This document shows, piece after piece, positions 24,001 through 38,570 of a DNA stretch of 64,000 nucleotides (position 1 is its first letter; every line of letters begins with the position of its first letter). The notes under the pieces were generated by a model, which was given only the letters and a program-made list of their open reading frames with translations, had not been told where the DNA came from and ran no database searches. Made by a program: the position numbers and the translations under genes. The stretch comes from Pycnopodia helianthoides (Eukaryota; Echinodermata; Asteroidea; Forcipulatida; Asteriidae), in assembly GCA_032158295.1 (NCBI GenBank), contig CM063244.1, positions 9,886,376 through 9,950,375 of the forward strand, given 5' to 3'.

Positions 24001-25230
24001 AGAGTTGGTAGCTCTGCTTTGACCCTCCAGTAGAGGACAATGATGAATGACAATGATGAGAAGTGGTCAGAAGGCACCCACAGAGATAACAATTAAAAAG
24101 GAGTCAATGATTCTTCAAAAATAATCTAAAATTTTTTCCAAATTTTTTTTTTTTCAGGAAGATGCAATTGACTCATCGTTAATATTTAGGTTTGTGAATA
24201 CAATGTGGATTTTAGACAGTGATGTGAGGACTGAGTGAGAAAAATGTGAGAAAATTCTGTTTTCCTCAATTTCAGGTTGAGTTGGATATTTGGTCATAGT
24301 CACAACATGTACTTCAATGAATAATAATAAAGACTACATGTTAAGACTCTTGTTTGGCACTTTTTCAGGGGTACAACAAATGTGTACATACACAATGTAT
24401 GTGGATCAACATTGAAAAAACAACAGGTCAACACTTTTGTACTGCCACTACATGATTAATAAAGTAAAGGTTTCCAACTTAAAAACTGGGTGTCAAAATT
24501 CAAAACTGGGTGACAGTATTCAAAACTGGATGACCAAAGATACTCAAAACAGAGTGTCCATTTTCAAAAGTGGGTGTACATTTTCAAGACCGGGTGTCCA
24601 TATTAAAAACTGGGTGTCCATATTAAAAACTGGGTGTCCATATTAAAAACTGGGTGTCATATTAAAAACTGGGTGTCCATATTAAAAACTGGGTGTCCAT
24701 ATTAAAAACTGGGTGTCCATATTAAAAACTGGGTGTCCATATTAAAAACTGGGTGTCCATATTAAAAACTGGGTGTCCATATTAAAAACTGGGTGTCCAT
24801 ATTAAAAACTGGGTGTCCATATTAAAAACTGGGTGTCCATATTAAAAACTGGGTGTCCATATTAAAAACTGGGTGTCCATATTAAAAACTGGGTGTCCAT
24901 ATTAAAAACGGGGAGTCTAAAAACTGGGCATCTAAAAGACACACAGCTGGTTAACACTATGTTAATTTTTTTGTTACTTTTATAATGTGTTCTTAAAAAC
25001 TACAGCGATCAGAATGTGACCTTCTAAAGTAAAAAAAAAAGATGATTTTTGTTTGTGCAGATTTCCGTTTGTGCAAATTGAAGCCAGTTGGGTTACATGT
25101 GTACCTTGGATCCTCTATGGAGCTTGGGCCCGCTGTCCCTCCACCCGTTGATGAGCCATCTGGTGTGAGATAAATGGGCGACTGACTGTTCTCAAACAGG
25201 TACAGGGTGTAGTAAACTCGATAATGCCAC
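149..25230 (-). CDS. FBH1: F-box DNA helicase 1 (FBH1), partial, multi-exon
   Basis: UvrD/Rep-family superfamily 1 helicase that, in vertebrates, is part of an SCF ubiquitin ligase and dismantles RAD51 filaments at stalled forks (family knowledge). Sixteen exons were located by similarity to the FBH1 order of motifs and checked for GT/AG ends: 25105-25230, 23187-23269, 21386-21464, 20448-20537, 18994-19200, 18696-18780, 16918-16986, 16113-16199, 15448-15584, 10702-10942, 8918-9039, 6650-6835, 5637-5729, 1967-2068, 149-274, plus unlocated ones. Motif I GTGKTTT, motif II IDEAQD, motif III GDDHQQIY, motif IV SFRFG, motif V STVHKSKGLEFDTV and motif VI VYVALTRAKK are all visible. Not located: the F-box exons upstream of 25,230; the exon after 20,448; the exon expected between 8,918 and 6,835; one between 5,637 and 2,068; and the final exon left of position 1. 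The 19.0 kb donor is weak. (The list above gives 15 coordinates; the 10,702-10,942 block may be two exons, see its own entry.). Confidence 0.93.
1383..1633. mobile_element. TIR repeat, GGGCCCAATTTCATGG family
   Basis: GGGCCCAATTTCATGGCTCT ... AGAGCCATGAAATTGGGCCC, 251 bp, with CGGCGCTTG / CAAGCGCAGAATTC inside. Relatives: 2,619-2,842 (right end lost), 23,702-23,823, 30,611-30,811, 42,428-42,703 and 46,301-46,387. Degenerate AATTTCATAGAGCTGCTT pieces occur near 9,570, 29,600 and 37,880. Confidence 0.85.
2619..2842. mobile_element. TIR repeat, GGGCCCAATTTCATGG family, right end lost
   Basis: Closely similar to the 1,383-1,633 copy; the right terminus stops at AGAGCCATG. Confidence 0.75.
3797..3968. 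repeat. Foldback element
   Basis: Arms of about 80 bp: GTAGTGACGCGGTCTTAACC then GGCCGTTTAAAACC, mirrored on the right, meeting at CCGAGCCGAAGGCGAGG (about 3,882-3,898). Confidence 0.85.
3966..4317. repeat. Dispersed repeat with CATTCATAAAT ends
   Basis: Begins CATTCATAAATGCCC at 3,961-3,975 and ends TATTTATGAATG at about 4,315; the right half is the reverse complement of 17,066-17,200. Confidence 0.6.
5425..5600. repeat. Penelope-associated repeat fragment with two histone-like stem-loops
   Basis: GGCTCT-TTTC-AGAGCC on the minus strand at 5,425-5,440 and GACTCT-TCTC-AGAGCCACCA on the plus strand at 5,501-5,520, followed by CATGGTGTTACTGCAAAC. The downstream motif is shared with the Penelope fragments at 40.3 and 41.9 kb. 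Confidence 0.5.
5887..6000 (+). mobile_element. tRNA-Asn-derived SINE with 9-bp target duplication
   Basis: A 73-nt tRNA-like part at 5,895-5,967 has acceptor arms GGCTAGA/TCTAGTC, D arm GCTC/GAGC, anticodon loop ATGTTAA (GTT) and T arm GGTTCAAATCC. A short 3' tail follows, flanked by TAAGTCTCT at 5,878-5,886 and 5,992-6,000. A related sequence at about 47,060 lacks the insertion. It is a SINE rather than a tRNA gene because a second copy (26,238) shares the same tail. Confidence 0.8.
8063..8400. repeat. Two-copy direct repeat of about 175 bp
   Basis: TCAAATGTATATCTCAATAACA ... CACAAAGTGGCAAATCTGCA at 8,070-8,175 recurs at 8,239-8,370, with CAATGTGTGGAT as a recurrent sub-motif. Confidence 0.8.
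9248..9300. repeat. Short hairpin
   Basis: TGTGCCCGGAAGAAGGGCGTA / TACACCCTTCTTCCAGGCACA (one mismatch each) around AGGCTC; in an FBH1 intron. Confidence 0.75.
10018..10566. repeat. 68-bp minisatellite, about eight copies
   Basis: Units start at 10,086, 10,154, 10,222, 10,290 and so on (68-bp steps) and contain CTAGCACTACCAAAGTGTTT then TTGTACATGTACATGCA. Each unit includes the perfect 12-bp palindrome TGTACATGTACA. The outer copies are more diverged. It lies about 150 bp downstream (minus strand) of the FBH1 10,702-10,942 exon. Confidence 0.97.
10702..10942 (-). CDS. FBH1: FBH1 exon: motif IV, with internal 45-bp tandem duplication
   Basis: Opens with SFRFGPGIAYIAH (motif IV) after a CAG acceptor at 10,943-10,944, and ends ARHILVGKMQQ before a GTAAAC donor. 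The frame is open throughout, but the middle (about 50 residues) has no counterpart in the vertebrate protein. It includes a 45-bp unit repeated twice at about 10,735-10,826. Each unit starts GTAAGAAG and ends CTTCACAGAAA on the minus strand, so each looks like a very short intron as well as coding sequence. Either 241 bp are translated or one or two tiny introns are removed; the reading frame survives in both cases. Confidence 0.8.
11335..11480 (+). mobile_element. tRNA-derived SINE (Leu/Ser-type, 'GGCCGAGCGGTT')
   Basis: GTTGTGGCCGAGCAGTTGAG ... GTGTGGGTTTGAGTCCTACT resembles A and B boxes of a long-variable-arm tRNA; the tail GACATTTGTGTCTTTGAGCA is shared with the other copies. Confidence 0.7.
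11600..15185 (+). mobile_element. Non-LTR retrotransposon (CR1/L2-like LINE), broken copy
   Basis: Encodes an AP-type endonuclease (LWNANSIRNKS, ITESWLR, LILGDFNVH at about 12,640) and a reverse transcriptase (SCGLDPLPTWML, YRPVSNVAFLSKLIE, YHFYADDTQLYI at about 14,205), then the C-terminal RLDYANSLLVG, LQWLTVSSRINFKIL and LWNNLPHNIR blocks ending 15,057. The 3' end is a TATTAT-type microsatellite with no poly(A), as in CR1/L2 groups. The reading frame is interrupted at about 13,270, 13,815, 13,960 and 14,682, so the copy is dead. It lies in the FBH1 intron between 10,942 and 15,448, antisense to the gene. The 5' end was not determined. Confidence 0.92.
15448..16986 (-). CDS. FBH1: FBH1 exons: motifs II and III
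   Basis: Three consecutive exons with matching phases. 16918-16986 reads FATRMWKGMRD through CVTHD. 16113-16199 reads YLKIYQLSKPRNLHYD and then LLIDEAQDLTP, the Walker B / DEXX box. 15448-15584 reads ILMNQPCSKILVGDDHQQIY, then SSGGATNAMSRV, ending FHLTQ. The last exon is motif III. Its usual RGA triplet (an Arg conserved in UvrD-type enzymes) reads GGA here. The 15448 exon joins in phase 0 to SFRFG at 10,942 across a 4.5-kb intron that holds the LINE. Confidence 0.93.
17066..17460. repeat. Dispersed repeat with internal inverted repeat
   Basis: TACTGGTACTCAATGTGAAA ... at 17,228-17,256 is mirrored at 17,336-17,364. The left part (CATTCATAAATACCCGGGAC) matches, in reverse, 4,140-4,317, so both are copies of one family. 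It ends where the hAT element begins. Confidence 0.7.
17464..18679. mobile_element. Non-autonomous hAT-type element with 8-bp target duplication
   Basis: Starts CAGTGTTGTA at 17,464 and ends TACAACACTG at 18,679, flanked on both sides by CAACACAC (17,456-17,463 and 18,680-18,687). CAGTG termini and 8-bp duplications define the hAT superfamily. Both ends carry dense subterminal repeats of the type GACTCGGACTCG (17,470-17,620 and 18,538-18,665), as hAT ends often do. No transposase is present. An internal palindrome at 18,203-18,393 may be a second element. It is inserted in an FBH1 intron about 7 bp from the exon's GT donor. Confidence 0.85.
18203..18393. repeat. Long palindrome (foldback) inside the hAT element
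   Basis: Arms of about 85 bp: TTATTTATTTCAGAAAGG then GTAGCCAACAAGTTTTATGG on the left, the reverse complement on the right, separated by about 18 bp. Outer parts match less well but extend to TTTAAAATGAT / ATCATTTTAAA. Confidence 0.8.
18696..25230 (-). CDS. FBH1: FBH1 exons: pre-helicase region and motif I
   Basis: Exon 25105-25230 gives WHYRVYYTLYLFENS, matching the segment of vertebrate FBH1 just before the helicase core. Exon 23187-23269 gives the Q-motif-like VRFTHEQSRIL and ends in AFAG. Exon 21386-21464 continues with Walker A TGKTTTLVRYA and ends SNE. Exon 20448-20537 gives SVQKHGEEVFSRNV then TMHSLAF, matching the FBH1 motif Ia region. Exon 18994-19200 gives YAKMVCKTLNNYCASADEEL, one of the best-conserved FBH1 blocks. 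Exon 18696-18780 is a basic helical stretch (EENQQARRRALVALERAKA). Phases agree across 25105/23187/21386/20448 and across 18994/18696/16918. The exon after 20,448 must start in phase 2 but was not found; a MITE and a 52-bp tandem repeat occupy that interval. Confidence 0.9.
18815..18945. repeat. Dispersed repeat, also at 22,995-23,125
   Basis: GTCAATGTGGCTGGCTGTCA ... AATTCAGCTTCTCAGCTGCG is about 85% alike at the two places, both in FBH1 introns close to exons. Confidence 0.8.
19725..20117 (+). mobile_element. TTAA MITE, family A
   Basis: Bounded by TTAA on both sides, with terminal inverted repeats AGGCACAGTGCACGTTTGGT / GTATGCAGCACCT. Other copies: 44,398-44,775 (+), 52,849-53,249 (+) and 55,938-56,332 (-). 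TTAA duplications suggest piggyBac-type mobilisation. It lies in an FBH1 intron. Confidence 0.85.
20161..20315. repeat. 52-bp tandem repeat, three copies
   Basis: CTAAACCAAGCCCCATGTAC ... GCAAGCTAGGCTAGTAA at 20,161, 20,213 and 20,265, just 3' (minus) of the FBH1 20,448 exon. Confidence 0.9.
21766..22881 (-). repeat. Tandem array of about 15 RTE-type LINE 3' ends plus one ORF end
   Basis: A 55-60-bp unit, (TCA)n-AGCCCCAGCCCATG then CACTGCTGGGCGCGAAGGCC, is repeated about 15 times from 21,766 to 22,622. Read on the minus strand this is the 3' terminus of RTE-type LINEs (GCCCAGCAGTGGGATGACAT then a GATGAT tail). It is followed on the 5' side (to 22,881) by a degenerate stretch reading IKWRWAELRQNKRRKIER, like an RTE ORF end. 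Long apparent frames in both directions are by-products of the repeat. Confidence 0.8.
23702..23823. mobile_element. TIR repeat, GGGCCCAATTTCATGG family, short form
   Basis: Both terminal repeats are present with a 70-bp centre, in an FBH1 intron. It is followed by the AGAGATGCCAAC element. Confidence 0.75.
23829..24020. mobile_element. Short MITE, AGAGATGCCAACATTTGC family
   Basis: GCAGAGATGCCAACATTTGC ... CAGGGAGAGTTGGTAGCTCTGC, with AATCAGGGAG repeated inside. Second copy at 42,745-42,945. Confidence 0.75.
24480..24925. repeat. 20-bp satellite array
   Basis: TATTAAAAACTGGGTGTCCA is repeated about 16 times, almost perfectly, from about 24,595 to 24,910. A degenerate version (CAAAACTGGGTGTC-like) leads in from 24,480, so the array seems to have expanded in one direction. 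It lies in the FBH1 intron between 23,269 and 25,105. Confidence 0.97.
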
Positions 25231-25389
25231 CTGCAGATGAGGAAAAAAGGTGTTTCAAGATACAAGTTGTCAACCTTGTCACCTTGTTTGCAAAACCTTG
25301 TGCATTCCATGGCATTTTCTGGCTGGCATGGTACTACACTGTTGATATAAGAAGTTTAAAGGGGCACACAGGCATGATATTCTTCCTAC

Positions 25390-25604
25390 TTAAAGCATGT
25401 GTACAATATTGGTAATTTTCAAATACCAGTATCACCGTGATAAAAACTAATTGTTTTACTAATTTCTCAAAAACTATAGCATTTCAAGCAAAACTATTTC
25501 AAGGGAAGTTTTTTCCACCATGACCATCTTATTACATGTAAGTTATATGCAAATCTGTGAGCATTTATATTTTTAGTCTTACCAATGTTGTACACACCCT
25601 TTAA
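25390..25604 (-). mobile_element. TTAA MITE, family D, shortened
   Basis: TTAAAGCATGTGTACAATAT ... AATGTTGTACACACCCTTTAA, with part of the middle missing. Confidence 0.7.
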
Positions 25605-25959
25605 GTCTGATTTCTGATTTTTTGGCCCTCACAAAAATTAGGGAAATTGTTATAAAATAGCCTGAAAAGTCTATAAAAACCTAAATACCATATGAACGTG
25701 TAGGTCAGCCCTTGTGCTCAATAAAATTGTCCTACTTTTGTCCCAAAAGCCCCAAGTATCGCTTCAAATCTCTCAAAACTTTGCTGTTTGGAATGACTGC
25801 TTATCCTTTTTAAAGATTTTTTTCACGCACTAAAACACATACAGGAAGGTTGTAGTTTTGCTTATGCCACCCAATATCTGGTCAATTACTGGATCGGTTA
25901 AACTCTATGTATGTATGTACGTATTACTTACCCAATGTTGTGGCCAAACAGTCTCTTAT

Positions 25960-26059
25960 NNNNNNNNNNNNNNNNNNNNNNNNNNNNNNNNNNNNNNNNN
26001 NNNNNNNNNNNNNNNNNNNNNNNNNNNNNNNNNNNNNNNNNNNNNNNNNNNNNNNNNNN
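25960..26059. other. Assembly gap (100 N)
   Basis: Exactly 100 N, the conventional length for a gap of unknown size. The right flank starts inside a TTAA family F MITE whose left end is missing, so at least about 300 bp are unresolved. Missing FBH1 5' exons could also lie here. Confidence 1.
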
Positions 26060-26237
26060 TTTGTCAGTTTATGTATGTGGTGGATTACATAAAGTGCTTA
26101 CACTGCCAGCAACTGTTTTGTTAGCAAAAACCAATTCTGTAATGTTCCTTTAAGTAACAAGTAATGAATAGCAAGGTAAAATATGATGCACAACTTCCTC
26201 TGAAATGAAAATGAAGACAAAGTTCAGTATTTACAAA

Positions 26238-26340
26238 GGCTAGATAGCTCAGTTGGTAGAGCACCGGTACGTTAATCCGGAGGTCATTGGTTCAAATCCA
26301 GCTCTAGTCAATTTTTCTTCGTTCAACCCCAAATTATTTG
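26238..26340 (+). mobile_element. tRNA-Asn-derived SINE, second copy
   Basis: 73-nt tRNA-like part 26,238-26,310 with the same acceptor arm and GTT anticodon, followed by CAATTTTTCTTCGTTCAACC as at 5,968. The anticodon stem has a mismatch. Confidence 0.75.
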
Positions 26341-27799
26341 AAACTTACCCAGTCAGTTTCCCTTGTGGTTCATTACTTGTCTTCAACAACAGCGCAGAAA
26401 CCTGGCAACAAAAATACAAAACAACAGCACAGCAAATGAAAAAGTGAAGCACGCCAAAAAGCAACATTGACAGGAATATCTATTCTTACAGTCGCAACTC
26501 CCTCCTCCAAGTTTCATCTTCTCTCAAAAAACAATATCACTGCAAGAATTTGTTGAAGTAATTACTAAACTTTCTACAGCAACCGTATGATTTTACCTCA
26601 CTGAGTGTGGCACCATTTGACGCAGCGAGATGTGGAGTGATCCTTAACTGGTCAAGGGTACGATGCCCCCCCCCCCCCTCAAAAACAAAATTTGATAATT
26701 TTATCTCTAAAAAAAACCAAGATGACTGCTCAGTATTTTCATAATGTTCAACACATTCTTAGCATTTTACATCATTTTTGTTTTTGCCCTGGCATTCAAA
26801 TTTGAAAGGTGAGAAGTTTTAACAGCATTTTTCAACCAACATTTTTTACGTAAATAATGATCATTATCGCCGACAAACTTCAGAAAAACTGCCATAATTT
26901 ATTTGTTGATGATGTTTGGCACCTTATTTTGGGTCTGTTGGTTTATTGGATGTTAATTGTCATTCTTCACATGTATCAACAGAAATTGATATTAAATGTA
27001 AGAAGTAATTTAATTAATTGTAGTTGTTGCAAAGTTGAAGCGATCCGGAACTGGTCAATGATCTGCCGGGGAACTGGTCAAACGACTGTACTTGGGCAGC
27101 AGGTATTGACGGAAAATAAATAAACATTGCCAGTTCATTTTTCAGTAAGTTTTGACTTGAGTCTTGAGTAAAATAATCCCTAAACTGGGATGGTGCGTTG
27201 GTGACGGCAGACATCATTGGTCGACGATGCACATTGCAGTGAGACCTAGCCAAGCTTGTTGGATCAAAATAATGGCTCTCCTCTCTTTTAGACAAAAAGA
27301 GAACCATAACACTACAGCTCAACAAAGTGGGCTAGTCGGTTTTAACTGAGTCAGTTCTCATCATTAACACACATGATTAATGGGCCTCTTTGTCTTTCTC
27401 CATGCTTTATTAAGTCTTTTACTCTTTTTAGTCTTTACTTTGTTATCTTGGGTCCCTCCCTAAGTCCATGGTCGAGTAGGCTTCCTACCTCCATGCTAAG
27501 TCTAACCATAAATGCTCGAAATTAAGTCTTGTTATAAGTTAGTTATGTGCCCAGCCACAATCATGGGTACACATTTTGTTCGTGTCCATGTTATGAACAA
27601 CACTTTGAAAACCAGTGATGTAACAGTTATTTCAATGTTTTTTTGTAAATTGATTAACCAGCGGTGTGTGAATGAAGAGTAGAAAGTACTTGTACTTGAA
27701 TTTGTCGAAAACAAGATCTACAAAGAGTTACTCATGTGTAGTTCATTTGGTGTCTTTGTTGTAACAAAAAGTGTACCCGGGCCATGATTGTGGCTGTGT

Positions 27800-27837
27800 A
27801 CTCCTAGAATTATGAGGAACCTCATAATTCTAGGAGT
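27800..27837. repeat. Perfect 18-bp inverted repeat
   Basis: ACTCCTAGAATTATGAGG, AA, then its exact reverse complement. Flanks repeat GTGGCTGTG(T/C)ACT. It lies on the FBH1 5' side. Confidence 0.9.
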
Positions 27838-27999
27838 AGTGGCTGTGCACTTCCTGCATTACCTTGATGAGAAGGATCAGTAATACTTGCAGTCACTGGA
27901 TGCTTTAGTTGCGATAATCGTACCTATGGATGCTTATGGTTCTTCTTCTTGGATTCTTTGATTTGATCATTCAATGCTTAATATAGAACATAACTTCTG

Positions 28000-29195
28000 T
28001 GTCCTCATATATCTTCTGGCCACGTGTCACGGTACCGTCAGGGAATTCCCCAGCAGGTGCCACTCAGTTTATATTTCGAGAAACAAATAAAACTGACAAA
28101 TGGAGGGTTAGGTTCAAAAGCTCCTCGCCCCCATGGTTTACTTTAATTCTGACGCTTGGTGGCGCTTGCAGTTGCAATATGGCGACTTCCGTATCCTTCC
28201 TTCCTTCACGCTGGGTCGCTGGGCCTGAAACTTTTGAGATTTTTGTAACCTTGTCTTGTATGAATCATGGTCTTACTGCTATACTGATATAAATGATTCA
28301 ACATTACCATTCTGTAGGATGAAAAGGTAATCGACATGAATACTATTTTATTGTCGCAGGAAACGTTAGCCCGGGGCATAGAGCATGGAGGTGGGGTTGT
28401 TCCCGAAAGAAATCCTTAATTTTAAACACAAAAAAGCAAACAATTAAAACACATCAACAAACGGTAGGCCAAAAACAACACCATGAAAAAACATTTCTTG
28501 AATTTGTTTCTTTCTATTTTTATTGTAGCTATTCTTTTTTATTCAGGATTAAAACAAAGTATGTGGAAGGGGCAACTTTGCTCGGCGCGCCTCCTGCAAA
28601 GTCGCCCCTCTTCCACTGTAGGGGGTGACTTTGTAGGAGGCAACTTTGCAGGGGTCAACTCACTCACTGTACTACAGTACTACTAGTGTAGGAGGCGAGA
28701 GTACTGGTTTCCAAACTTTTAATGCAAACAAGTGAAAAAAAACATTATTGTATTAAAGGTTATCAAAGTTTTTCGTCCGCGGATATTTTATACAAGGCTA
28801 TCGCACACGAGCATTGCATTTTGATCAAAATTATGTAATTTTGTTTTTGTCCCTCCTTTGGGCTTTGGGCAATCTTTAATTCAATTCTTTTAAATATTGA
28901 ATTAATCTTATAGTTCAGGACACTTTGGCTGGTCGTGGGAACAATAGGACCACATAAATGTGAGACTTGCACAGTCTAAAAATAATACTTGCCATGCATG
29001 CCATTAATTTAAGATGTATCATCATTGATAGTCATTCAAACAAGATCAAGACTACATCACTTACCATTTGACATTTTGTTTAAATACCAAAATGTATCCC
29101 CACCTTAAAAAAATGCAATTTTCTCTGCAGTGCCAAAATTACGGTGGACATGATGGCGACTGCCGGTCAACCATTGGCTCGAGTTACGTTTTGAA
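28000..29195. promoter_or_regulatory. Candidate divergent promoter region between FBH1 and ANKRD16
   Basis: Upstream of the ANKRD16 start and on the 5' side of minus-strand FBH1. It contains AATATGGCGAC at about 28,176 and ATGATGGCGAC at 29,150, both close to the YY1 core (AAnATGGCGGC) common in housekeeping promoters. No TATA box stands out. The FBH1 first exon was not found, so the assignment is an inference from gene order. Confidence 0.35.
29150..29194 (+). other. Upstream ORF of ANKRD16 (14 codons)
   Basis: ATGATGGCG opens a 14-codon frame ending in TGA at 29,192-29,194, with a single A between that stop and the main ATG at 29,196. Whether it lies in the mRNA depends on the unmapped transcription start; a CAG at 29,128-29,130 could also be a 3' splice site. 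Confidence 0.45.
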
Positions 29196-35760
<6,565 letters not shown>

Positions 35761-36292
35761 CCCCTGTTATCATTGGACAGTCGTATTCAGTCCACCCAGG
35801 AGTTGACAACACATTTACAAAAAGAGCTACAGAACCTGCAGGCACAAGTTGTACACATTGGAAGAAATCCTCATGGAAAACATACAGTCTTACATAAAAT
35901 CGCACCATTCAGTTTGTAGCTACTTTTTCTTTGAGGAATGGAGCAAATCTCAAATTTTTGTCAAGCTGAAATCTTTACAATGCTTGATTTTATTTGGTAG
36001 TTTCGATTCTGTGCTTTCCCCAGTCCTGTGGGGAAAAAAAATCCGCAGGCATTCCTTTGTGGGTGGGATTCGAACCCACGACCCCCACTGAGAATACAGT
36101 GCGTATCACACATCGGTGTAGAAACCCGAGTCGAGATATCCCTTGTTGATGAAACCCCTGGTCACTAGGTCATTTGTTTCAGTCCTTAAACCATCTCGGC
36201 TCCCTGGGGAGGTTACAACCTGTGCTGCCAGGTATGCAGCGTATCAAGCTAAATCAACCACAAGAACCATGTCTGCCCTCACAGGTATCCAT

Positions 36293-36475
36293 TTACCCCT
36301 AGGTGAAGAGAAGCAGTTATAGTCAAGTGTCTAGCTTAATGACACAAGCTTGAACTGATTTTACCCTTGGGTGAAGAGAAGGAACTATAGTGTCTAGCTT
36401 AATGACACAAGCTTGAACTGATTTTACCCTTGGGTGAAGAGAAGGAACTATAGTGTCTAGCTTAATGACACAAGT
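36293..36475. repeat. 63-bp tandem repeat, about three copies
   Basis: ACCCTTGGGTGAAGAGAAGG ... GACACAAGCTTGAACTGATTT; immediately left of the split SINE. Confidence 0.9.
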
Positions 36476-37085
36476 GTCATGACCAGGATTCAAACTCACA
36501 CACTAGTGACCTAGCCACCAGAACTTGAGTCCGGTGTCGCGGTCTCAGATGTCCGGTGTGCTAAAAGTTCCGGGTGACGTCATCGGGCATTTCGGCACGC
36601 TGTAACCACGGTCTCAGATGTCCGGCGAGCCAAGCTTTCCGGATGACGTAGCCGGGCGTTTCAGCATGCTGTCGTTGTGGGCGTGGGTGTCCCGTGCTCT
36701 ACATCTGTGGACGCCACGAATGAATCTCCGAGACCTATTTTTTCTTCTTTTCCGAATTCTTTTCTGTTCAGTCGCTTTCAGAAGAACCTTGTCTGTAATT
36801 CCCGCTCCTCAAATACTCGATTATGTGATTGCTTTTTTCACAATGCTGTCGTAGACGATTATACTCGTTCACCACTCAATTTACTGGTGGACGCCGCCAT
36901 GACAGCTACGGGCTCGAGCAAAACAGTCGACTCAGCCCGGCACTAAAATCGACTACTTTTGCTTGCTGTGCGCAGGTATAGCATGACGTATTACTACCGT
37001 ATTTGGTAGTCCGGAGCTTTTAGCACACCGGACATCTGAGACCGCGACACCGGTACACGAGACCGCTCGGCCATGACACACCATG
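36473..37085 (-). mobile_element. tRNA-derived SINE split by a TIR element
   Basis: Left half 36,473-36,532 (CACAAGTGTCATGACCAGGA ... TTGAGTCCGGT) and right half 37,046-37,085 (GAGACCGCTCGGCCATGACA) together match the copy at 44,776-44,880. The insert is described separately. Confidence 0.75.
36533..37048. mobile_element. 0.52-kb TIR element inside a SINE
   Basis: Terminal inverted repeats of about 40 bp: GTCGCGGTCTCAGATGTCCG then GTGTGCTAAAAG at the left, and the reverse complement ending GAGACCGCGAC at 37,049. CCGGT flanks both sides. The left terminal segment is partly duplicated (36,541-36,608 and 36,611-36,674). No transposase; superfamily not assigned. Confidence 0.75.
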
Positions 37086-38044
37086 AGGAACTTTAGATTT
37101 TTTGTAAATGAAAACAAATCTGCTCCTTCTAGAAAGGGCAATTAACGACCTCAGTACTACGCATGAGGGAATGAGTCGGATCGAGATGAGAGACTGCAAA
37201 CTGAAGCCAACAATCTCAAGAAATAATCTTGTGCATACAGAAAGTAGAAATCATAATTTATTCTTCTAATATATAAATACCTTAAAAAGTTAAAATCACT
37301 TACTAAGCATACAATCAACCTGAATTATTTACTAGTTTGCATTACATTGCATCCACTCCATACAATATCATTCTTCCCTATACAAGAGCTTCAAGAATGT
37401 TACTCAAAATAGCGGCATAAATTGTTTAAGGGGAAAAAAAACACTGATTATATATAAAATGTGATAGCTCAGATTCTTGCCTAGGGAAAATGTTCAACTC
37501 CTTTTACTTTCCTTAATTGTCACAGGGAACAAAAATAAGGGCAAAAACACACATTCACAGCCAAGAGAGTAAGAGACTCTGTAAATAACCCCAAAATACC
37601 ATAGTTACTCTAAAAAAAAACTTGAGGTCTGTTCTTGGTTAGCTCAAATGAAAACCAATAATGCCTTCCTTACTATGAAAACTGAGGAAAAATAACGACC
37701 AATAGTTAAGAGGAAACAAATCCATTTAGGTGGAGAGATGTTTTGTAGAATAACACAATGTGTTTGATAGTAAATCTATAACCATTGATTTATATATCAA
37801 TAAAATATTCCTGATGAAAACAAGCCTGAAACTGTTATCTATCATTCTGTGCTTATAATCACAATTCTCTGCCCCAAATTTCATAGAGCTGCTTAACGGT
37901 AAGCCAAACTGTTCCGCTTACTCTGGCAGAAAAATTTGCTAAAGTATTTCACAGGTTAGCAAGCTATGCAAGGTTAGCATGCCTTTGTGCTTGCAGCACT
38001 ATGAAATCAAAATCGAACAGTCATTTCCTTCAGGAAAAGTTGCC
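37086..38044. other. ANKRD16 downstream region, no gene recognised
   Basis: AT-rich sequence between the ANKRD16 3' end and the family D MITE; a degenerate GGGCCCAATTTCAT-family piece at about 37,873-37,980. Confidence 0.6.
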
Positions 38045-38401
38045 TTAAAGGGTGTGTACAACATTGGTAAGATTGAAAATATAAATGTTCACAGATTTGC
38101 ACATAATTTACACGGTATAAAGATGGTCACATGGTGGAAAACTTCCCTTGAAATAGTTTTGCTTGAAATGCTATAGTTATTAGGAAAATGAGCAAAACAA
38201 TTAGTCCTTATCGCGCATGTCCAAAACCCGATGTTTGAAAACAGTGAAAACACATAACGGGTTTTTTCACTATTTTCTCATGACTACGAAGACCGATTGA
38301 GCCCAACATTTCACAGGTTTGCTATTTCATGTTCATGTTGGGTTATATAAAGTCATTGTCACTAGTCTTTGAAAATTACCAATGTTATACATGTGCCTTA
38401 A
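38045..38401 (+). mobile_element. TTAA MITE, family D
   Basis: TTAAAGGGTGTGTACAACAT ... ATGTTATACATGTGCCTTAA. Partial minus-strand relatives lie at 25,390-25,604 and 54,854 to about 55,110. Confidence 0.8.
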
Positions 38402-38570
38402 CTCCCCACCCAGGCATGTCAATCCAAACAAAATTTATTTACACCATTTTCATGTGAGGTTGGAGACTTGTTAATGTTTGCCCGCATTCATGAGGACTCT
38501 ATGTATCTGATGGAAAATGAGTCCCTCACAAAAACCTTGGAGCCTCTCTTTACGGTGTACATTTGACATA

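Noticed and set aside
24437..24646. 69-residue plus-strand frame with TGCQNSKLGD-like repeats
   Set aside because: Translation of the degenerate start of the 20-bp satellite.
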